NCBI GenBank assembly: GCA_905116865.2
Contig: CAJHNH020006656.1
Span: 72,501 to 136,500 of the forward strand
Reading direction: 5' to 3'
Source of the DNA: Candidula unifasciata
Lineage: Eukaryota; Mollusca; Gastropoda; Stylommatophora; Geomitridae
DNA: 64,000 nucleotides
In this document: piece by piece, positions 11,351 through 22,330 of the stretch
How the letters are laid out: each line of letters begins with the position of its first letter
How positions within the stretch are numbered: position 1 is the stretch's first letter
Position numbers and translations under genes: made by a program
The notes under the pieces: model-generated
Seen by the model: only the letters and a program-made list of their open reading frames with translations
The model's database searches: none
Told to the model about the DNA's origin: nothing

Positions 11351-11449
11351 AAAGGCATCAGGAAATGTCAACAGAAGTATTGGCTGCTAGATATTGACAT
11401 CAAGTAACTGGTCAACTGGACGATAAGGACTTTATTTTTCATAAATGAC

Positions 11450-11590
11450 TTTGCCTCCAAGGTCGACCCAATCTTAAATGGCTGAGTCCTGGGAGGTAAA
11501 GAAGACCGACGTGATGTTGACTACATCCCCCACCGAGTGCTAATTGGTCTATAAAATATAGGTCTAGCCCTATATGTTCAGTAAGATTGA
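11450..11590 (+). repeat. SINE S1, 5'-truncated
   Basis: Has the 3' body signature ACATCCCCCACCGAGTGC, then GGTCTATAAAATATAGGTCT and CCCTATATG. The tRNA-like head is missing. Confidence 0.8.
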
Positions 11591-11640
11591 AGACATAAAA
11601 AATAGTCAATTTTTCCCTCCTGTAAACTCAATAAGGGTCT

Positions 11641-12064
11641 TGTGATCAAATTGTTAAGTCATTTATCCCTCAGTTGTCTTTGTGGTCAAATGGTTAAGTC
11701 ATTTGTCCATCAGTTGTCTTTGTGGTCAAATGGTTAAGTCATTTGTCCCTCAGTTGTCTTTGTGGTCAAATGGTTAAGTCATTTGTCCCTCAGTTGTCTT
11801 TGTGGTCAAATGGTTAAGTCATTTGTCCCTCAGTTGTCTTTGTGGTCAAATGGTTAAGTTATTTGTCCCTTAGTTGTCTTTGTGGTCAAATGGTTAAGTC
11901 ATTTGTCCCTCAGTTGTCTTTGTGGTCAAATGGTTAAGTCATTTGTCCCTCAGTTGTCTTTGTGGTCAAATGGTTAAGTCATTTGTCCCTCAGTTGTCTT
12001 TGTGGTCAAATGGTTAAGTCATTTGTCCCTCAGTTGTCTTTGTGGTCAAATGGTTAAGTCATGT
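11641..12064. repeat. 40-bp minisatellite, about 10.6 copies
   Basis: Head-to-tail unit starting TGTGGTCAAATGGTTAAGTC and ending CAGTTGTCTT. Central copies are identical; the first copy (TGTGATCAAATTG) and one central copy (GTTATTTGTCCCTTAG) carry variants. There are no spacers and no open frame (TAA in the unit). Confidence 0.97.
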
Positions 12065-12529
12065 GTGCAATAATCTGAAGCGCGTGTTGGCGAGAGCAGA
12101 TGGCTCTGTGCTTGAATTAGTGTGGGGGATTCCTGGGCATTCATTCCATTCTATAGCTGCCTTTCTTGTGCAGTTCTTTCCTAATTTTTTTCAGTAGAAA
12201 AAAAAAAGTCTTTCTTCAAGGAGGTTACAATTAGGCCACCAGTAATGGCCTTACCAGCTAGTCTAAATTGCAGTCCTGTGCGGGTAAGGATGTGATATGG
12301 CTGTAGATCTGTATTTACTTTGATTGAAGATCGATCAGTTTTCTAAGGATTTATTGTGCATCACATATTCATCTTCACTGCAAGTTGGCCAAACCTCTAG
12401 ATGTTCCGATCTTTTCCTGAGCATGTACTTAAATGTATTTACGCTAATGATTCCTATTCTCTAAGAATGATCACATTACAAACGGGGAAGTTCACCATAA
12501 AACTATACAGCACATTGGCAACTATGAAC

Positions 12530-12795
12530 CTCTTTTAACTACAGTGAAAAAGTAGACAAATGCAATGGTATGGACAAGTAATAAGATCTAACGGCCTTTC
12601 AAAAACAATACTGCAGGGCTCAGTAGAGAGAAAGATGAGAAGCGGCAGACTAAGAAAGACCTGGTTACAGAACCTGACTGACTGGACAGGCTTCAGGCAT
12701 GCAACCATGAAGTCCATCGCAATTGACCGCTAAAGGTAGAACTGACCAAACAGTCAACAGAAACTGGTGACCAAACGACACGAAGTGTTGCGGGA
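12530..12795 (+). mobile_element. Non-LTR retrotransposon tail (ORF2 C-terminus)
   Basis: One plus frame reads MQWYGQVIRSNGLSKTILQG then RKMRSGRLRKTWLQNLTDW, the conserved segment after the reverse transcriptase of many LINE ORF2 proteins (W.GHV.R..GL...L.G...G.R.RGR...W). It ends in a GATGATGATTATGAAGAAG tail. Stops after that make it a dead fragment. Confidence 0.75.
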
Positions 12796-12799
12796 TGAT

Positions 12800-13540
12800 G
12801 ATTATGAAGAAGAATGATCTGATCTATTTCTACGCTCACGTTATATCCTGTGTGATCCTGTCGATATCATGGGTGGAATCTCAACAACGTTCGTCCTAGG
12901 TATGCTCGTGGGCGTCCTGGTTACCTCAATCCATTTGTTTCCGTTGCAGTACCTGTTTGGTGATTATCTATCAGCTTTTCATCTTGAAGTGTCGAATACA
13001 TCACCATCCTCTTTGTCTTACAATCACGATACCAATCATTGTCCATCCGTTTATCGTATTTGTTTGTCTTATTTGTTCACCCCATTTCATATTCATCAGT
13101 GTTCTTCAAAATTTGTTTTAGTATGCACACAACTTTCATTACATGTGTTAGTGGCTCTTAACGTTTACCGGAACATGTTAAAACTGAACTAACAGGAAGA
13201 AGATGGCCAGCTGGAACTACAAGAAAGCAGACTGGGACCTCTACAAAAAACTTAAGTGAAGAGAAGCTATTGGAGCCCTTTCCCAGCCAATGAGATTAGA
13301 AAAAAACACCCCATAACTCTTACCACTCAAAGCAGCACAAAAATCAGTACCCGGGATCAAAGGCAAAACTAGGAATCCTTTTTGACCCAAGAACTGCAAC
13401 AACTGCACCAAAGAAGCACTGAAGCGAACTAACTTTATAAATACAAATGTATAATTTGGTTTTCATCTTTATAATTTAAAGTTTCATACTTTGTTCACGC
13501 TTTTAATATCAGCATTATATAATTAGAGCCACAGTAGCTT
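12800..13540. other. Unassigned DNA between repeats
   Basis: A 107-codon frame at 12869-13192 begins with hydrophobic residues but matches no family I know, lacks homologous support and is probably chance. A T tract lies at 13540-13558. Confidence 0.35.
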
Positions 13541-13564
13541 TTTTTTTTTTTTTTTTTATTGTAA

Positions 13565-13780
13565 TTCCGAATTATCCGGTTTGATTCCAGCTGCAAGCGA
13601 TTTGGCAGAAGATCGGTTTGTGTTGATTACAACAGGGGTGTGTAGCAAAGACCGTTAAATATACATGAAAACTAGTAAACTCAACGTTGTCTAGTAAAAC
13701 TACAAACAGTAACAACAACAACAAATGTGAGGGTTGTTTCTGCAACGTCCTGAAAAGGATACGCAGCTACTTTTTTCTTC
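13565..13780 (+). repeat. SINE S2, degraded
   Basis: Keeps the tRNA-like B-box region (GGTTTGATTCCAGCTGCAAG) and the 3' GTTGTTTCTGCAACGTCCTG. The middle is replaced or deleted. Confidence 0.55.
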
Positions 13781-13784
13781 TTCT

Positions 13785-14375
13785 TCTGTGGGTGTCTGTG
13801 GTAGTGTATCTGCGTGTATATGTGTGTGTACCTGTGTGTATGTATGTCTGCGTATGCGTCTGCGTGTGTGTGTCTGTTGGCGTGTGTCTGTTTGTGTATG
13901 TGTTTGCGTGAGCATCAGCGGGAGTGTGTGTCTGTGATTGTGTGTGTGTTTGTGTGTCTGCGTGTGTGTGTGTGTGTCTGCGAGTGTGTCTGTGTGCGTG
14001 TATCTGTGTCTGTTTGCGTGTGTCTGTGTCTCTGTGTGTTTGTGCATGTATGTGTGTGTCCGCGTGTGTGTGTCTGCGTGTTTGTGTGTCTGCATGTTTG
14101 TGTCTGTGTGTATGTGTTTGTGTCTGTGCGCGTATGTGTGTTTGTGTGTGTGTCTGCGTTCGTTTCTGTTGGTGTGTGCATGTATTTATGTATGTGGAAT
14201 GTGTGTGTATGTGTGGCTAGGTAGGTATCTATTTGGGTGAATAGGGGTGTGTTTATACGGGTGTGTGTGTGTGTGTGAAGGTATGTGGGTGTATTTGGGT
14301 GTGTACATACGCGTGTTTAAGTGAGTTGGTGGGCGTGTGTGTATGTGTGTGTGTGTGTGTGTGTGCGCGCGCTAT
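13785..14375. repeat. (TG)n and variants, about 590 bp
   Basis: Long TG-rich region with TGTC, TGCG and TATG interruptions. All three plus frames stay open as Cys/Val runs and the minus frames as Thr/His runs, the expected artefact of dinucleotide repeats. Z-DNA-prone. Confidence 0.95.
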
Positions 14376-14699
14376 TGTGTGCAAGCATTTTACCACCCAT
14401 GCTTTTGTGTAGGGTTTTTTCCCCCCATGATTTTCATAATATGCCTATTATCATATGAAAATAACAATTCTTCTTTATAAAATTCAACTGCAGTGTGAAA
14501 GAAGTGTGTTTGGAAGCGCCGAAAGTAAGACGGGCCTGCGTGCCCAATTTGTGACCCTTTGAAAATAAAGTTTGTTCGTTCGTTCTCAAAAGAAAAAAAG
14601 AAAATCCTTCCTGAAACATATTAAGCCATGTGGCAACCTCCAATCTACAACAAGCCTTATCTACAACAATAAGTCTCAATGGGGAAAAAACAGCACCGG

Positions 14700-14839
14700 A
14701 AGTGACTTTCTTATCTAACGCATGAATCAACTTACATGCAGTAGTAGAAGCAGACCGAAATTGTGACGCTAGACATAGAGGTGATAGTTTCACTTGCAGC
14801 TAAAAATACAGCTCCTTTATTTGCGAAGACCAGACAACA
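14700..14839 (+). promoter_or_regulatory. Conserved 5' flank/UTR of VWC copy B
   Basis: Homologous by eye to 3605-3757 before copy A, including CTTTCTTATCTAA, GCAGTAGTAGAA and the ACAACAATGAAGA context of the start codon. No transcription start can be placed. Confidence 0.5.
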
Positions 14840-17800
14840 ATGAAGATGTGTACAATTATTACTACTGCTCTTCTGATGACTATTGTCTGCTGGATTGGAA
14901 CTAGAGCAGATTGTGTGTACAAAGAAGTCAGTTATCCAGTAAGTTTCTATTCACACTGCAGACCTGTCATAATTTTTGTATTTGTTTTGTCTTGCTCTAC
15001 ATTTTTTTTTTTTTACTGACAAATATTTTATTTTAAGTATATGATGTCGTCAACTGACAACTGAGACGCTCTCCCAAAATATTGTGAACGACAGCATTTT
15101 AAGGTACTTCAGCAGGTGTGTCAGAATTACTGATTCGAGAATCAACATCACAGCATGCCGCACATACCCCTGGTTGCTCGGACAAACTCAACCAATTTCG
15201 TAATGTGTAGATGCTGGCTGATCCAGTAGCAGACTAGTTGCACACACGACGTGGTCGTCAATTCATGTCTTTTCTTGTCGGCGCCCCGTGTATTTCCAAT
15301 GTCCAGCAACAATACATATTTTATTGCATCTGACATCCTATCTTTTTTATCATTAATGGTCTTCAGAATGTCTGTCTAGTGTTTCTAGGCCTGATACGGT
15401 TGTGAGGTTAAGCAGGCATGTGCAGGACGTGACGATTCCTTGGGTGAGCCCAGAACCAGAGCGCCATGTGCCGGCTCTGCATGGCGGGGAATGCCCATGA
15501 TCTGCCCCTGCCTTCCCTTGAGGGCCAACTGTTCCACAGGGGGTTGCCCCAAAGGGGTACTCCGGGGGCAATACCTGCGGCGAAGGAGACAAGGCGGACA
15601 CCACAAATCAGGCAGTCTCGACCCACACAAAACAATGGCCACAGTCACCCTAGAAATAGGCCTGACGTCTTCCTTCGAAGTCGGCGTACAGCTGCCCAAG
15701 AGGCAGGGAAATAAAAAACGGTTGTACACGCAAAAATCAGGTCCAGGTGAAGGCCAAAAGTCCAAGCGGACGATTAACCGGGACCTTCCACTGGAATTCA
15801 CAGCCGGTGTTCGATGAAAAAAAAAAAAAGAATTACTTGCTGAAAGAACTTTTAGAACAAGGGACACTATAGAAGTTCAGTTATCTAACCATATGGATAA
15901 CATTAGATGGAAGCTATATTAAAGAGACATATAACCGGTTAGAACCGACAAAACCGGCTCTTTATAAAAACTTCGTTGCTTAGTAAATTCCTGTCATTAG
16001 AGGTTATAACATCAGTTGTGTAGCGGCTAGACGTTCGCCTGCCGGCCTGAAGCACTAAGGTTCAAACTCTGCACCAAGGCGGTATTTTATTTTTCTATAA
16101 AATGTATCGTTCCTCCCATGCTGACCTAGCCAAAAATGGGTACCAGGTAATGTCCTGGGAGGTAAAGACGACCGGCGTTATGTTTACCACGTCGCCAATG
16201 ACAACATCACACAACTAAGACATGCTGTTGGAAGCAGCAAGCTGTGGACAAGTAGGATCGCCACCGGTAATCTTTAAGGCACTTGATAATTCTGCTGAAA
16301 CAGAGAATTTGGTTTTCCAAGTACCACATGTGCCAGTTTTTTCTCACATCAGTCAACGAATCAGCTGCCTCTCCACAATAAAGGTTGGTTGCAATGGATC
16401 TCTAACAACCCTATTGTCCTATACTCTCTCAGAATAATGTTTGCCCTTTTTTTTTTTTGGATATTGTTCTCCCACTTGTATCGTTGTATACCTCTCGTAT
16501 CCTTACCTTTAACTCTTTCTTCCTGTTTAAAATATAGTTAGTTGTGTATCCTTTACAGGACGTTGCAGAACCAATCCCAGAATTTTTTTGGCTGTAGTGG
16601 TTTTTATATGCAAATTTACGTCCATTGCCACTGGACGGTCGGCTTCTCGATACCACTGTCGAAACCAGCGCAAGTCACGAAGCTGGGATCGAACCCGGCA
16701 CCCCGGTTATTACGAAGCGCGTTCGCAACGCCTTAACCTCCCCCTCCCTCCTTTTCTTTCCACCCTATCTTTCCCATTGAGGACTGGCTCTTTCTGATGT
16801 TTTTCAAAAGTTATCTTTTAGTCTTAGCCTTTCACACATGTACGAGGACTTATTATATAAGTATTTTCTTCATGTACCGTCTAACAGGAAGGGAAAATGG
16901 TGACCGGTAATCCATGTGACTACTGTACATGCACTGAGACAGGAAAAGCTGCTTGTGCCATCATCGATTGTTTCTACCCATTCTTTCAGCAGTTCTGCCC
17001 TGATGGCAGCCTACCCACACGGAAGGAAGGCCAGTGTTGTTCTGTGTGCAACGTCACGTATGTTTTTTTTTTTTTTTCCCTATTGTTTAAAATAAAAAAC
17101 TCATTTATATACTATTATGAACGATGTTAGTTCAGTTTAAATACATGACAGTTGACGCTGGAGAACCATTAAAGAAGTGAAACGGAAGTGCATTGGAAAA
17201 CACATTCCTGAGGAAATCGATGGTAAAAACCCGTTCAACTGTTAGATTATACTAGGGCCTCTGACAACAGCCGGAGTGGAAGCTTTAAAATAACGAAAAA
17301 TTGCGTCGCGTATTGGGATGACTCAAATGTGTAATAAATAAAATGATAAAATGAAAGTGTCCGAGGAGACACGAAAAACAAACTTTGATGAGAGAGACCA
17401 AAGGAGCTGGACTGGATTCCATCCATGATATCGAGAAGGTCACACGGGAAAGAAAGGAATGAATGAATAGACTGCGAGCCTTATGCGATATATAAAGGCA
17501 CAACAGGATGGTGTTTTTGAGAATAGAATCCATGCATTACCTATGTCCTCCCCCACCCCAGCCCTATTAGGAAAGTAAAGAATAGGAACACGTCCTTACA
17601 ATGCATCAGCTCACAAAAAATGGGCTGACATGAGACTAGTTACTTTTTCTTTCAGAGCCAGAAAAAGTGACAAGCCAGAGGTGACTCCTATTTACTTCAT
17701 TAGGTTATCCTTCACTACAAAATCCAACTAAACATGCCCAAGCCTACAGTTGGATTGGTGTGAATTGTTTGATGGAGTAAGCTCCACCAGAAGACGAAAG

Positions 17801-18724
17801 CCAGAAAACAAAGGTTTAAAAATTGAAGAAAATGTTATTTAACGAGTAGGATCAATGTGACGAAGACAAATCATGCACATAATGTGTTGACATATTATCC
17901 TCTGTGCATATCACGCATTGTTGTTGTTGGAACAATTGCAGAATGTCAATTTTACATTATTTATTCTACACTTTGTACGTTTCAGATCATTACTGTAGTA
18001 CCTTCAGTGTAGGGCTACTAAGATTGGTTTCGAACTTTGAAGTATAGGCTTTTCTTACCGTAGACAACGTCAAATAATACCTCAAGCATTACTTGTGAAA
18101 CACTTAGTTCTTTATCATAAGCAGCATCATTATGCTGTACCCTTATACATCACATAGGACTCCCAGTCTAGTCCTTCATTGCGTTTTTTCCTGTGCGATA
18201 CTTTCGATTACATGGTTGGAACACAGTCCACTATGACACTCGTCAGTCGTTAATGAAGATTATAACATCACCGCAGACGAGTCGCCATATCCGAGCCAGT
18301 GAAAATCACACACAATGTCATTTAATAACCCATTCTGAAAAGTAACGTAAAACTTGTCAGTCTCAGTAACATTTTTGAAATGCGCACACGCAAACTAAAA
18401 ATGCATAAGACAGTGTCAGCTGCGCTTACACAAATGGTCCCATACTAGAGTTGCAGTTCACTGTTGGTGCAAACGAGAGTCGGTATGGCACCAGCTATCA
18501 GTTATTCGTTCGCTCGTTCTTTGGTAAATTTTCCTCAGTGCATGTTTCCCATTTAGCGCCGGTTTTGATGATTCTCTGTCCGGTTATCTTCATGGTACCC
18601 AAATATACTGCTATTATATATTTCTTATGACTTTTATTTTGCTTTCATGTACGTGTTATGTTCCTCATAACATAATAAATGTGTGTTTCACTATGTTTTC
18701 ATATCTACGATTCAAAGACAGTAA
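14840..18724 (+). CDS. Secreted single-VWC-domain protein, copy B (3 exons, last uncertain)
   Basis: Exons 14840-14938 and 16888-17057 have the same lengths and phases as in copy A. Signal peptide MKMCTIITTALLMTIVCW..GTRA is followed by a mature protein with ten cysteines at the same residue numbers as copy A (25 to 87), so the VWC fold is conserved while other residues differ. Donors GTAAGT and GTATGT and acceptor CTAACAG are good. The last exon is doubtful: the homologue of copy A's acceptor reads TTTTCAT instead of TTTTCAG (18696-18702). A phase-preserving AG sits 15 bases on, giving 18718-18724 (Gln then stop; 91 residues). AATAAA is at 18917-18922. The gene is probably active as a paralogue, but expression cannot be judged. 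Confidence 0.72.
15125..15180 (-). mobile_element. 3' terminus of jockey-like LINE (short)
   Basis: Contains GAATCAACATCACAGCA, the antisense of the conserved GATGTCAAT end (Cys-Cys-Asp-Val-Asn) seen at 21530-21555 and 53570-53610. Only the extreme 3' end is present. Confidence 0.45.
15355..15830 (+). repeat. CpG-rich interspersed element ending in poly(A), related to R1
   Basis: A GC-rich island in AT-rich DNA. Its 3' end (CACTGGAATTCACAGCCGGT, then A13) corresponds to that of the R1 copy ending near 20600 (GCCAGAGTTTACAGCTGGTG). Open frames on both strands (up to 160 codons, minus) come from composition; no domain is seen. The poly(A) implies retroposition in plus orientation. It lies in intron 1 of VWC copy B. 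Confidence 0.5.
16012..16215 (+). repeat. SINE S1, 3' part diverged
   Basis: Head TGTAGCGGCTAGACGTTCGC, then GGTTCAAACTCTG (B-box-like) and GTCCTGGGAGGTAAAGACGA. The 3' TATAAAATATAGG block is lost. Confidence 0.75.
16365..16530 (-). mobile_element. Non-LTR retrotransposon tail, GACGGCACC family
   Basis: The reverse complement matches 26605-26790 and the sense copy at 24955-25190: AGATCCATTGCAACCAACC and AAGTGGGAGAACAATATC. It is an ORF2 C-terminal fragment, 5'-truncated and with stops. Confidence 0.6.
16530..16745 (-). repeat. SINE S2
   Basis: Antisense copy: GGATACACAACTAACTA at its 3' end, GTCCTGTAAAGG, and B-box CGGGTTCGATCCC near the tRNA-like head. Near full-length. Confidence 0.75.
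17058..18690. other. Intron 2 of VWC copy B
   Basis: No strong feature. The plus strand at 17370-17480 weakly resembles a LINE ORF2 tail (DIEKVTRERKEW in one frame), which I would not defend. The remainder is unassigned AT-rich DNA. Confidence 0.4.
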
Positions 18725-18916
18725 AAGAAACTGTAGTTTTGCGTGTACAAAAGCATCCTGGTTCTTGTTTTGGGCTGCTTCTATTGTTCCTAATATTATT
18801 AGGTCCTATCAAGAGCGCCCGAATCATATAGTATTAAAAAATTACTTTGATGAGTATTAAGATGCCTAGATGATGTGAAACAAAAGCACAGAGAAACAAG
18901 TGCTGTCTACAAAAAT

Positions 18917-18922
18917 AATAAA
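18917..18922 (+). terminator. Polyadenylation signal, VWC copy B
   Basis: AATAAA about 190 bases after the proposed stop. In copy A the signal is only 36 bases after the stop, so the 3' UTR has lengthened or another site is used. Confidence 0.45.
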
Positions 18923-19139
18923 AAATGTGAATACATTAAAACGGCGTCTGTATTTTGTTATATTCTATTCTGAATTCGGGGAAAGGCTAACAGGGATTTG
19001 GGCGTTGGACTCCCATACATTAGATCCGGACGTCAACATTCAGTTGTAATAATGTATCTATGTACCTAATTTGTGACCATATGAAAATAAAGTTCGTTCG
19101 TTCGTTCATGCGGCCCTAAATCAAGATCTGAACTGGTTG

Positions 19140-19365
19140 TGTAACGTTATGTTATCCCAATCGACGTCACTGCACACTGGGCATTCCCATGAGTGCTCAA
19201 TCCTACGATGCAGCAGCGACTCCAAGGTTCTTCTAATGATTGTTCCCATGAGAAGTCGGTTATAATTTCTTCTGGGCCTTGAAGGCGGCAAAGACGTGCT
19301 ACACCATGCTTTACTCCCATGCCACGCAGTTGTGTTAGTGTCAGAGATTCGTCATTATCCACTAG
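19140..19365 (-). mobile_element. Jockey-like LINE ORF2 C-terminal tail
   Basis: Minus frame reads ESLTLTQLRGMGVKHGVARL and ends with HGNAQCAVTSIGI, which parallels the GVKRGAAR segment and the AWEC..C.DVN ending seen in sister copies at 24340-24500 and 21360-21560. 5'-truncated. Confidence 0.65.
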
Positions 19366-19629
19366 CCCAGCCGTACAGCGTTGACGATATCTGCTCTGTC
19401 CACGCTTTTTCCCGCAATTCTTAGTGCAGTGTTTGCCAGTTGGGTCTCTCGCTCATTACCCTATTCGCCCGCATGACCGGCTCTGTAGATCAAGGTGAAG
19501 GATTTTAAGTGGGATTGTCTAATGCTTTCTATCCATTCAGAGCGCATACCGCCTGATGCTATCTACGAAGCATGTTCATGGAGTCTGAACTGCTCTGTCG
19601 CTGTCTTATTTTTCGTTAACCCTTTAGTC

Positions 19630-19795
19630 CAGTGCTTTTCAACTGGCGGCCCGCGAACCAAACCTTTTCCACAGAAGCCTAGCAAGTGGCATGTGAATCA
19701 CTGTCATTTGTATTGAATTAATGATCTTTGTATGGTAGGACTCCGACTTCTGGCCCGTGACGAACCCCATTTTCAAAATTGTGGAAACTGAGTAA
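19630..19795. mobile_element. hAT-like fragment (CAGTGCTTTTCAACTGGCGG)
   Basis: The left end is typical of hAT termini, and the stretch through CTGGCCCGTGACGA aligns with 59762-59935 (AATTGGCGGC, CCTCTGACCCATGACGA, TTTTCAACATTCTGG). A right terminus was not fixed. Confidence 0.55.
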
Positions 19796-20339
19796 ATTTA
19801 GTTTAATAGTAGTGCTTTAGTCGTTAGTCATTAGTCACATTTCCATCTGTACCGTGCCTTTCAGCATCAGGTTTTGAAGAGGTTTATGATGCGAGTCTTG
19901 GCATATGTTTATATAGTTGCTGCAACTATATAACATATAGTCCCCCACCTTTAAGTCTATTCTAAATATTTATTTAACGCATTTAACCCCATAAATCATT
20001 GAAGCAATGTGGTATTTCGGGTCATAAACGATTCAAGTCAGGAACGAAACCGGTCAGAGAAAAAAAAAAATGTCGAACTAATTTTGACTCGACCAGCATA
20101 CAATTTCTCGGCCCACGAACGCACAAACATGGCATTGCTGTCATGCTCTCAGCTAACGAACAGCATCAGTTGTACTTAGGTTTGCGCGCTGTGAATATTA
20201 TGTGTCGTTGTGTTGTTCTTTTTATATGTTTTTAATGGCAATAAATTATTCCTCATTGTGGCTCCCAAGAAAGTGAAAAATGTTTGTGGCTGTGGAAGGA
20301 AGCCTTATGTAATCAATGAAGAAGTTCCCCGTTTGGGTC

Positions 20340-20640
20340 CCGGGCCCCATTAGTGGGAAACAAAAGAATAGACCCACTGCCTCCCTAAAAGACATGTCGT
20401 AAGAGCCGACTAATTGGGAGCTTCCTTTAAAGTCAGAGTACATCTGCATGAGAGGCAAGGAACCAACAACCTGCACACAAAGGAATCAGACCTGTACAAC
20501 GAATGTGCATGCAACATGCATGTTCTGGAACAGGACTACAATTCAGAAGTGGAGGAAGAACCACAACTTAACGCCAGAGTTTACAGCTGGTGATCGCGAA
20601 GAAGAAGAAGAAAAACGAAGAAGAAAATACAGTTAATAAC
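20340..20640 (+). repeat. Interspersed repeat R1, longest copy
   Basis: Reverse complement of the R1 copies at 4705, 21820 and 40575: CGTAAGAGCCGACTAATTGG, ATCTGCATGAGAGGCAAGGA and GAGTTTACAGCTGGTG, with a 3' GAA-rich tail. No coding capacity. Confidence 0.65.
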
Positions 20641-21335
20641 TAAACATAAGAACGGTCTTCGTGTTTCTGTTCTCGCCGAGTAGAACGACATGGCTTAATC
20701 TGTGATCTGTACTATCCTAAAGAACAAAGTTGTGCTAGACGGCTGAGGTGGCTAAGTGAGTGACGATATGAAGAAAGCAATGATATCAAGTGTTAGAGTA
20801 AGTAGAATAATTATTGTTAGCCACCAAGCCTGCAATCGAACTATTTCCCAGGATAAAAACTAGATTTGAAACACACCAGAAATATCTACACAGATGCCGG
20901 ACGTTATTATGGAATGGGACTCTTCCGATTTGGGGTTGTCTTCTTCCGCATCCTCTCCATCAACCTGTGCTAATAACTATCAACAACAAAGGTAAAGTTG
21001 TACTGAATGTTTTGTATTATATTTTTTTTTTGGACACACGTAGAGTCATTAAAAGCAGTCACAAACTATATGTTTCTGGGTTGCATAAATGCATTTTTTT
21101 AAATTTGCAAAATGAAACATACACATGTTGCGTACACATGTCGTAATTGTAACAGACTCTGAAAGCATGCTGAAAAAGGTGAAGACATTGATGCTTTGAG
21201 CAGAGTGGCAAGGGAAGGTATCTGTAGTGTAGTGTGTAATGAACAGGGAGACAAATTGGCTTGATCTGCAAAAACGGGTGGTAAATTGATATATTACAAG
21301 GCAGATTTGGGCAAGCCCCTTTGGGAACAAGCAAC
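20640..21335. other. Unassigned DNA
   Basis: Several 60-110 codon frames on both strands have no recognisable domain. A microexon cannot be excluded, but nothing supports one. Confidence 0.35.
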
Positions 21336-21339
21336 GGAA

Positions 21340-21575
21340 TCAGTAGAGAAACACGATTATTATGGCCTGGAGAGAATAGGGCATCTGGGTGTAACCAGGA
21401 GGTCTGGCCGGCTCACTACACTCAGAGGAAATGCCAAACGAGCATATGACCAGATTCTGATCGGTGCCATTAGTATTGGAACTCTGTGCTGCCTGCTGCA
21501 GATGAGAACGGAGCACGCATGGGAATGCCATGACTGCTGTGATGTCAATCCTTGACCCAACTCAACTCTCAATTG
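21340..21575 (+). mobile_element. Jockey-like LINE 3' end
   Basis: Plus frame: ERIGHLGVTRRSGRLTTLRG, then ISIGTLCCLLQMRTEHAWEC and a C-terminal CCDVNP, followed by a CAACTCAACTC microsatellite tail. The same ending occurs at 53390-53620 and antisense at 61611-61830, which defines the family's 3' terminus. Confidence 0.75.
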
Positions 21576-21719
21576 GAAAACATTTTTTCGGCTCTCGATT
21601 TTTTTTCTCCACGAACGGAGTCAAAGAACGAATTAGGTTAGTGACCCGATGTATTAGTGTATTTAGGTTTTCAGACAGAGTGACAAATGTCTTGGACAGA
21701 GACAAAAGGTGGCACGCAC

Positions 21720-21732
21720 ACACACACACACA
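21720..21732. repeat. Short (CA)n
   Basis: Brief CACACA run; minor. Confidence 0.6.
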
Positions 21733-21819
21733 TGGAAAACGTGACGCTGAAATTAGTTACCTCCACTCGTGTATTTTGGTACAGGAACTTTACCAGATGT
21801 TTATAGTGTCAACCCTGAC

Positions 21820-22040
21820 CTACTTCTTCTTAGCGTTCACCAGTTTTAAACTTCGTGGAAAGTTCCGGTTGTTCGTCCACTTCTGGACTTTAGCTTTGTT
21901 CTAGAACTTTAGTTTAGGGAGCATATCAATTTTACAGATCTAGGAAACATGTATGCCGTCTGTTGGCTCCTCACCTCTTAGGCATATGCACTCCAACTTT
22001 GAAAGAAACATCCTTAATTATTCGACTTTTACGACATGCT
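21820..22040 (-). repeat. Interspersed repeat R1
   Basis: Antisense copy: GTTCACCAGTTTTAAACTTC, CCACTTCTGGACTTTAGC, GTTGGCTCCTCACCTC, TATGCACTCCAACTTTGAAA and ATTCGACTTTTACGACATG. Confidence 0.65.
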
Positions 22041-22239
22041 TACTGTTTTTATAATGTTTACACAAAGTCAGGTCCAGGCGCCTGTCGAGTTAAACATGAG
22101 GGGAGGGGAGCCACAAGAGACCTCAGCCTTATTTAGGTGAATAATTAAAATAATGAGCTTTATGACAAATAAATATAACAATATATTTGATATGATATAC
22201 GTATAATCACAACACTTAAAAAGTGTACTTCTGTACATG

Positions 22240-22330
22240 GTGGCTGGAGCGGAAAGAGTTTTAAAAGGGGGTGGGGTGGAAAGGGGGGGGGGGGCAAAAA
22301 AAAGGGGAAAAGGGGGGGGGAGGGGTCTCC
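22240..22330. repeat. G-rich low complexity
   Basis: Several runs of 7-12 G separated by A runs. Potential G-quadruplex on the plus strand. Confidence 0.7.

Noticed and set aside
11641..12064. CRISPR-like array
   Set aside because: Units are contiguous with no spacers in a eukaryotic context; it is a minisatellite. The same applies to 22923-23190, 33520-34300 and 55942-56190.
12869..13192. Small membrane protein
   Set aside because: Hydrophobic start but no homologue recognised and no supporting signals; likely chance.
13687..14240. Several overlapping 70-136 codon frames rich in Cys/Val (plus) or Thr/His (minus)
   Set aside because: They are translations of the (TG)n region; all frames are open because the repeat lacks stops.
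15385..15867. 160-codon minus-strand protein
   Set aside because: Lies in a GC-rich element that ends in poly(A) on the plus strand; frames are open on both strands and show no domain.
17285..17533. Minus-strand 82-codon gene
   Set aside because: The plus strand looks faintly like a decayed LINE tail; the minus frame has no domain.
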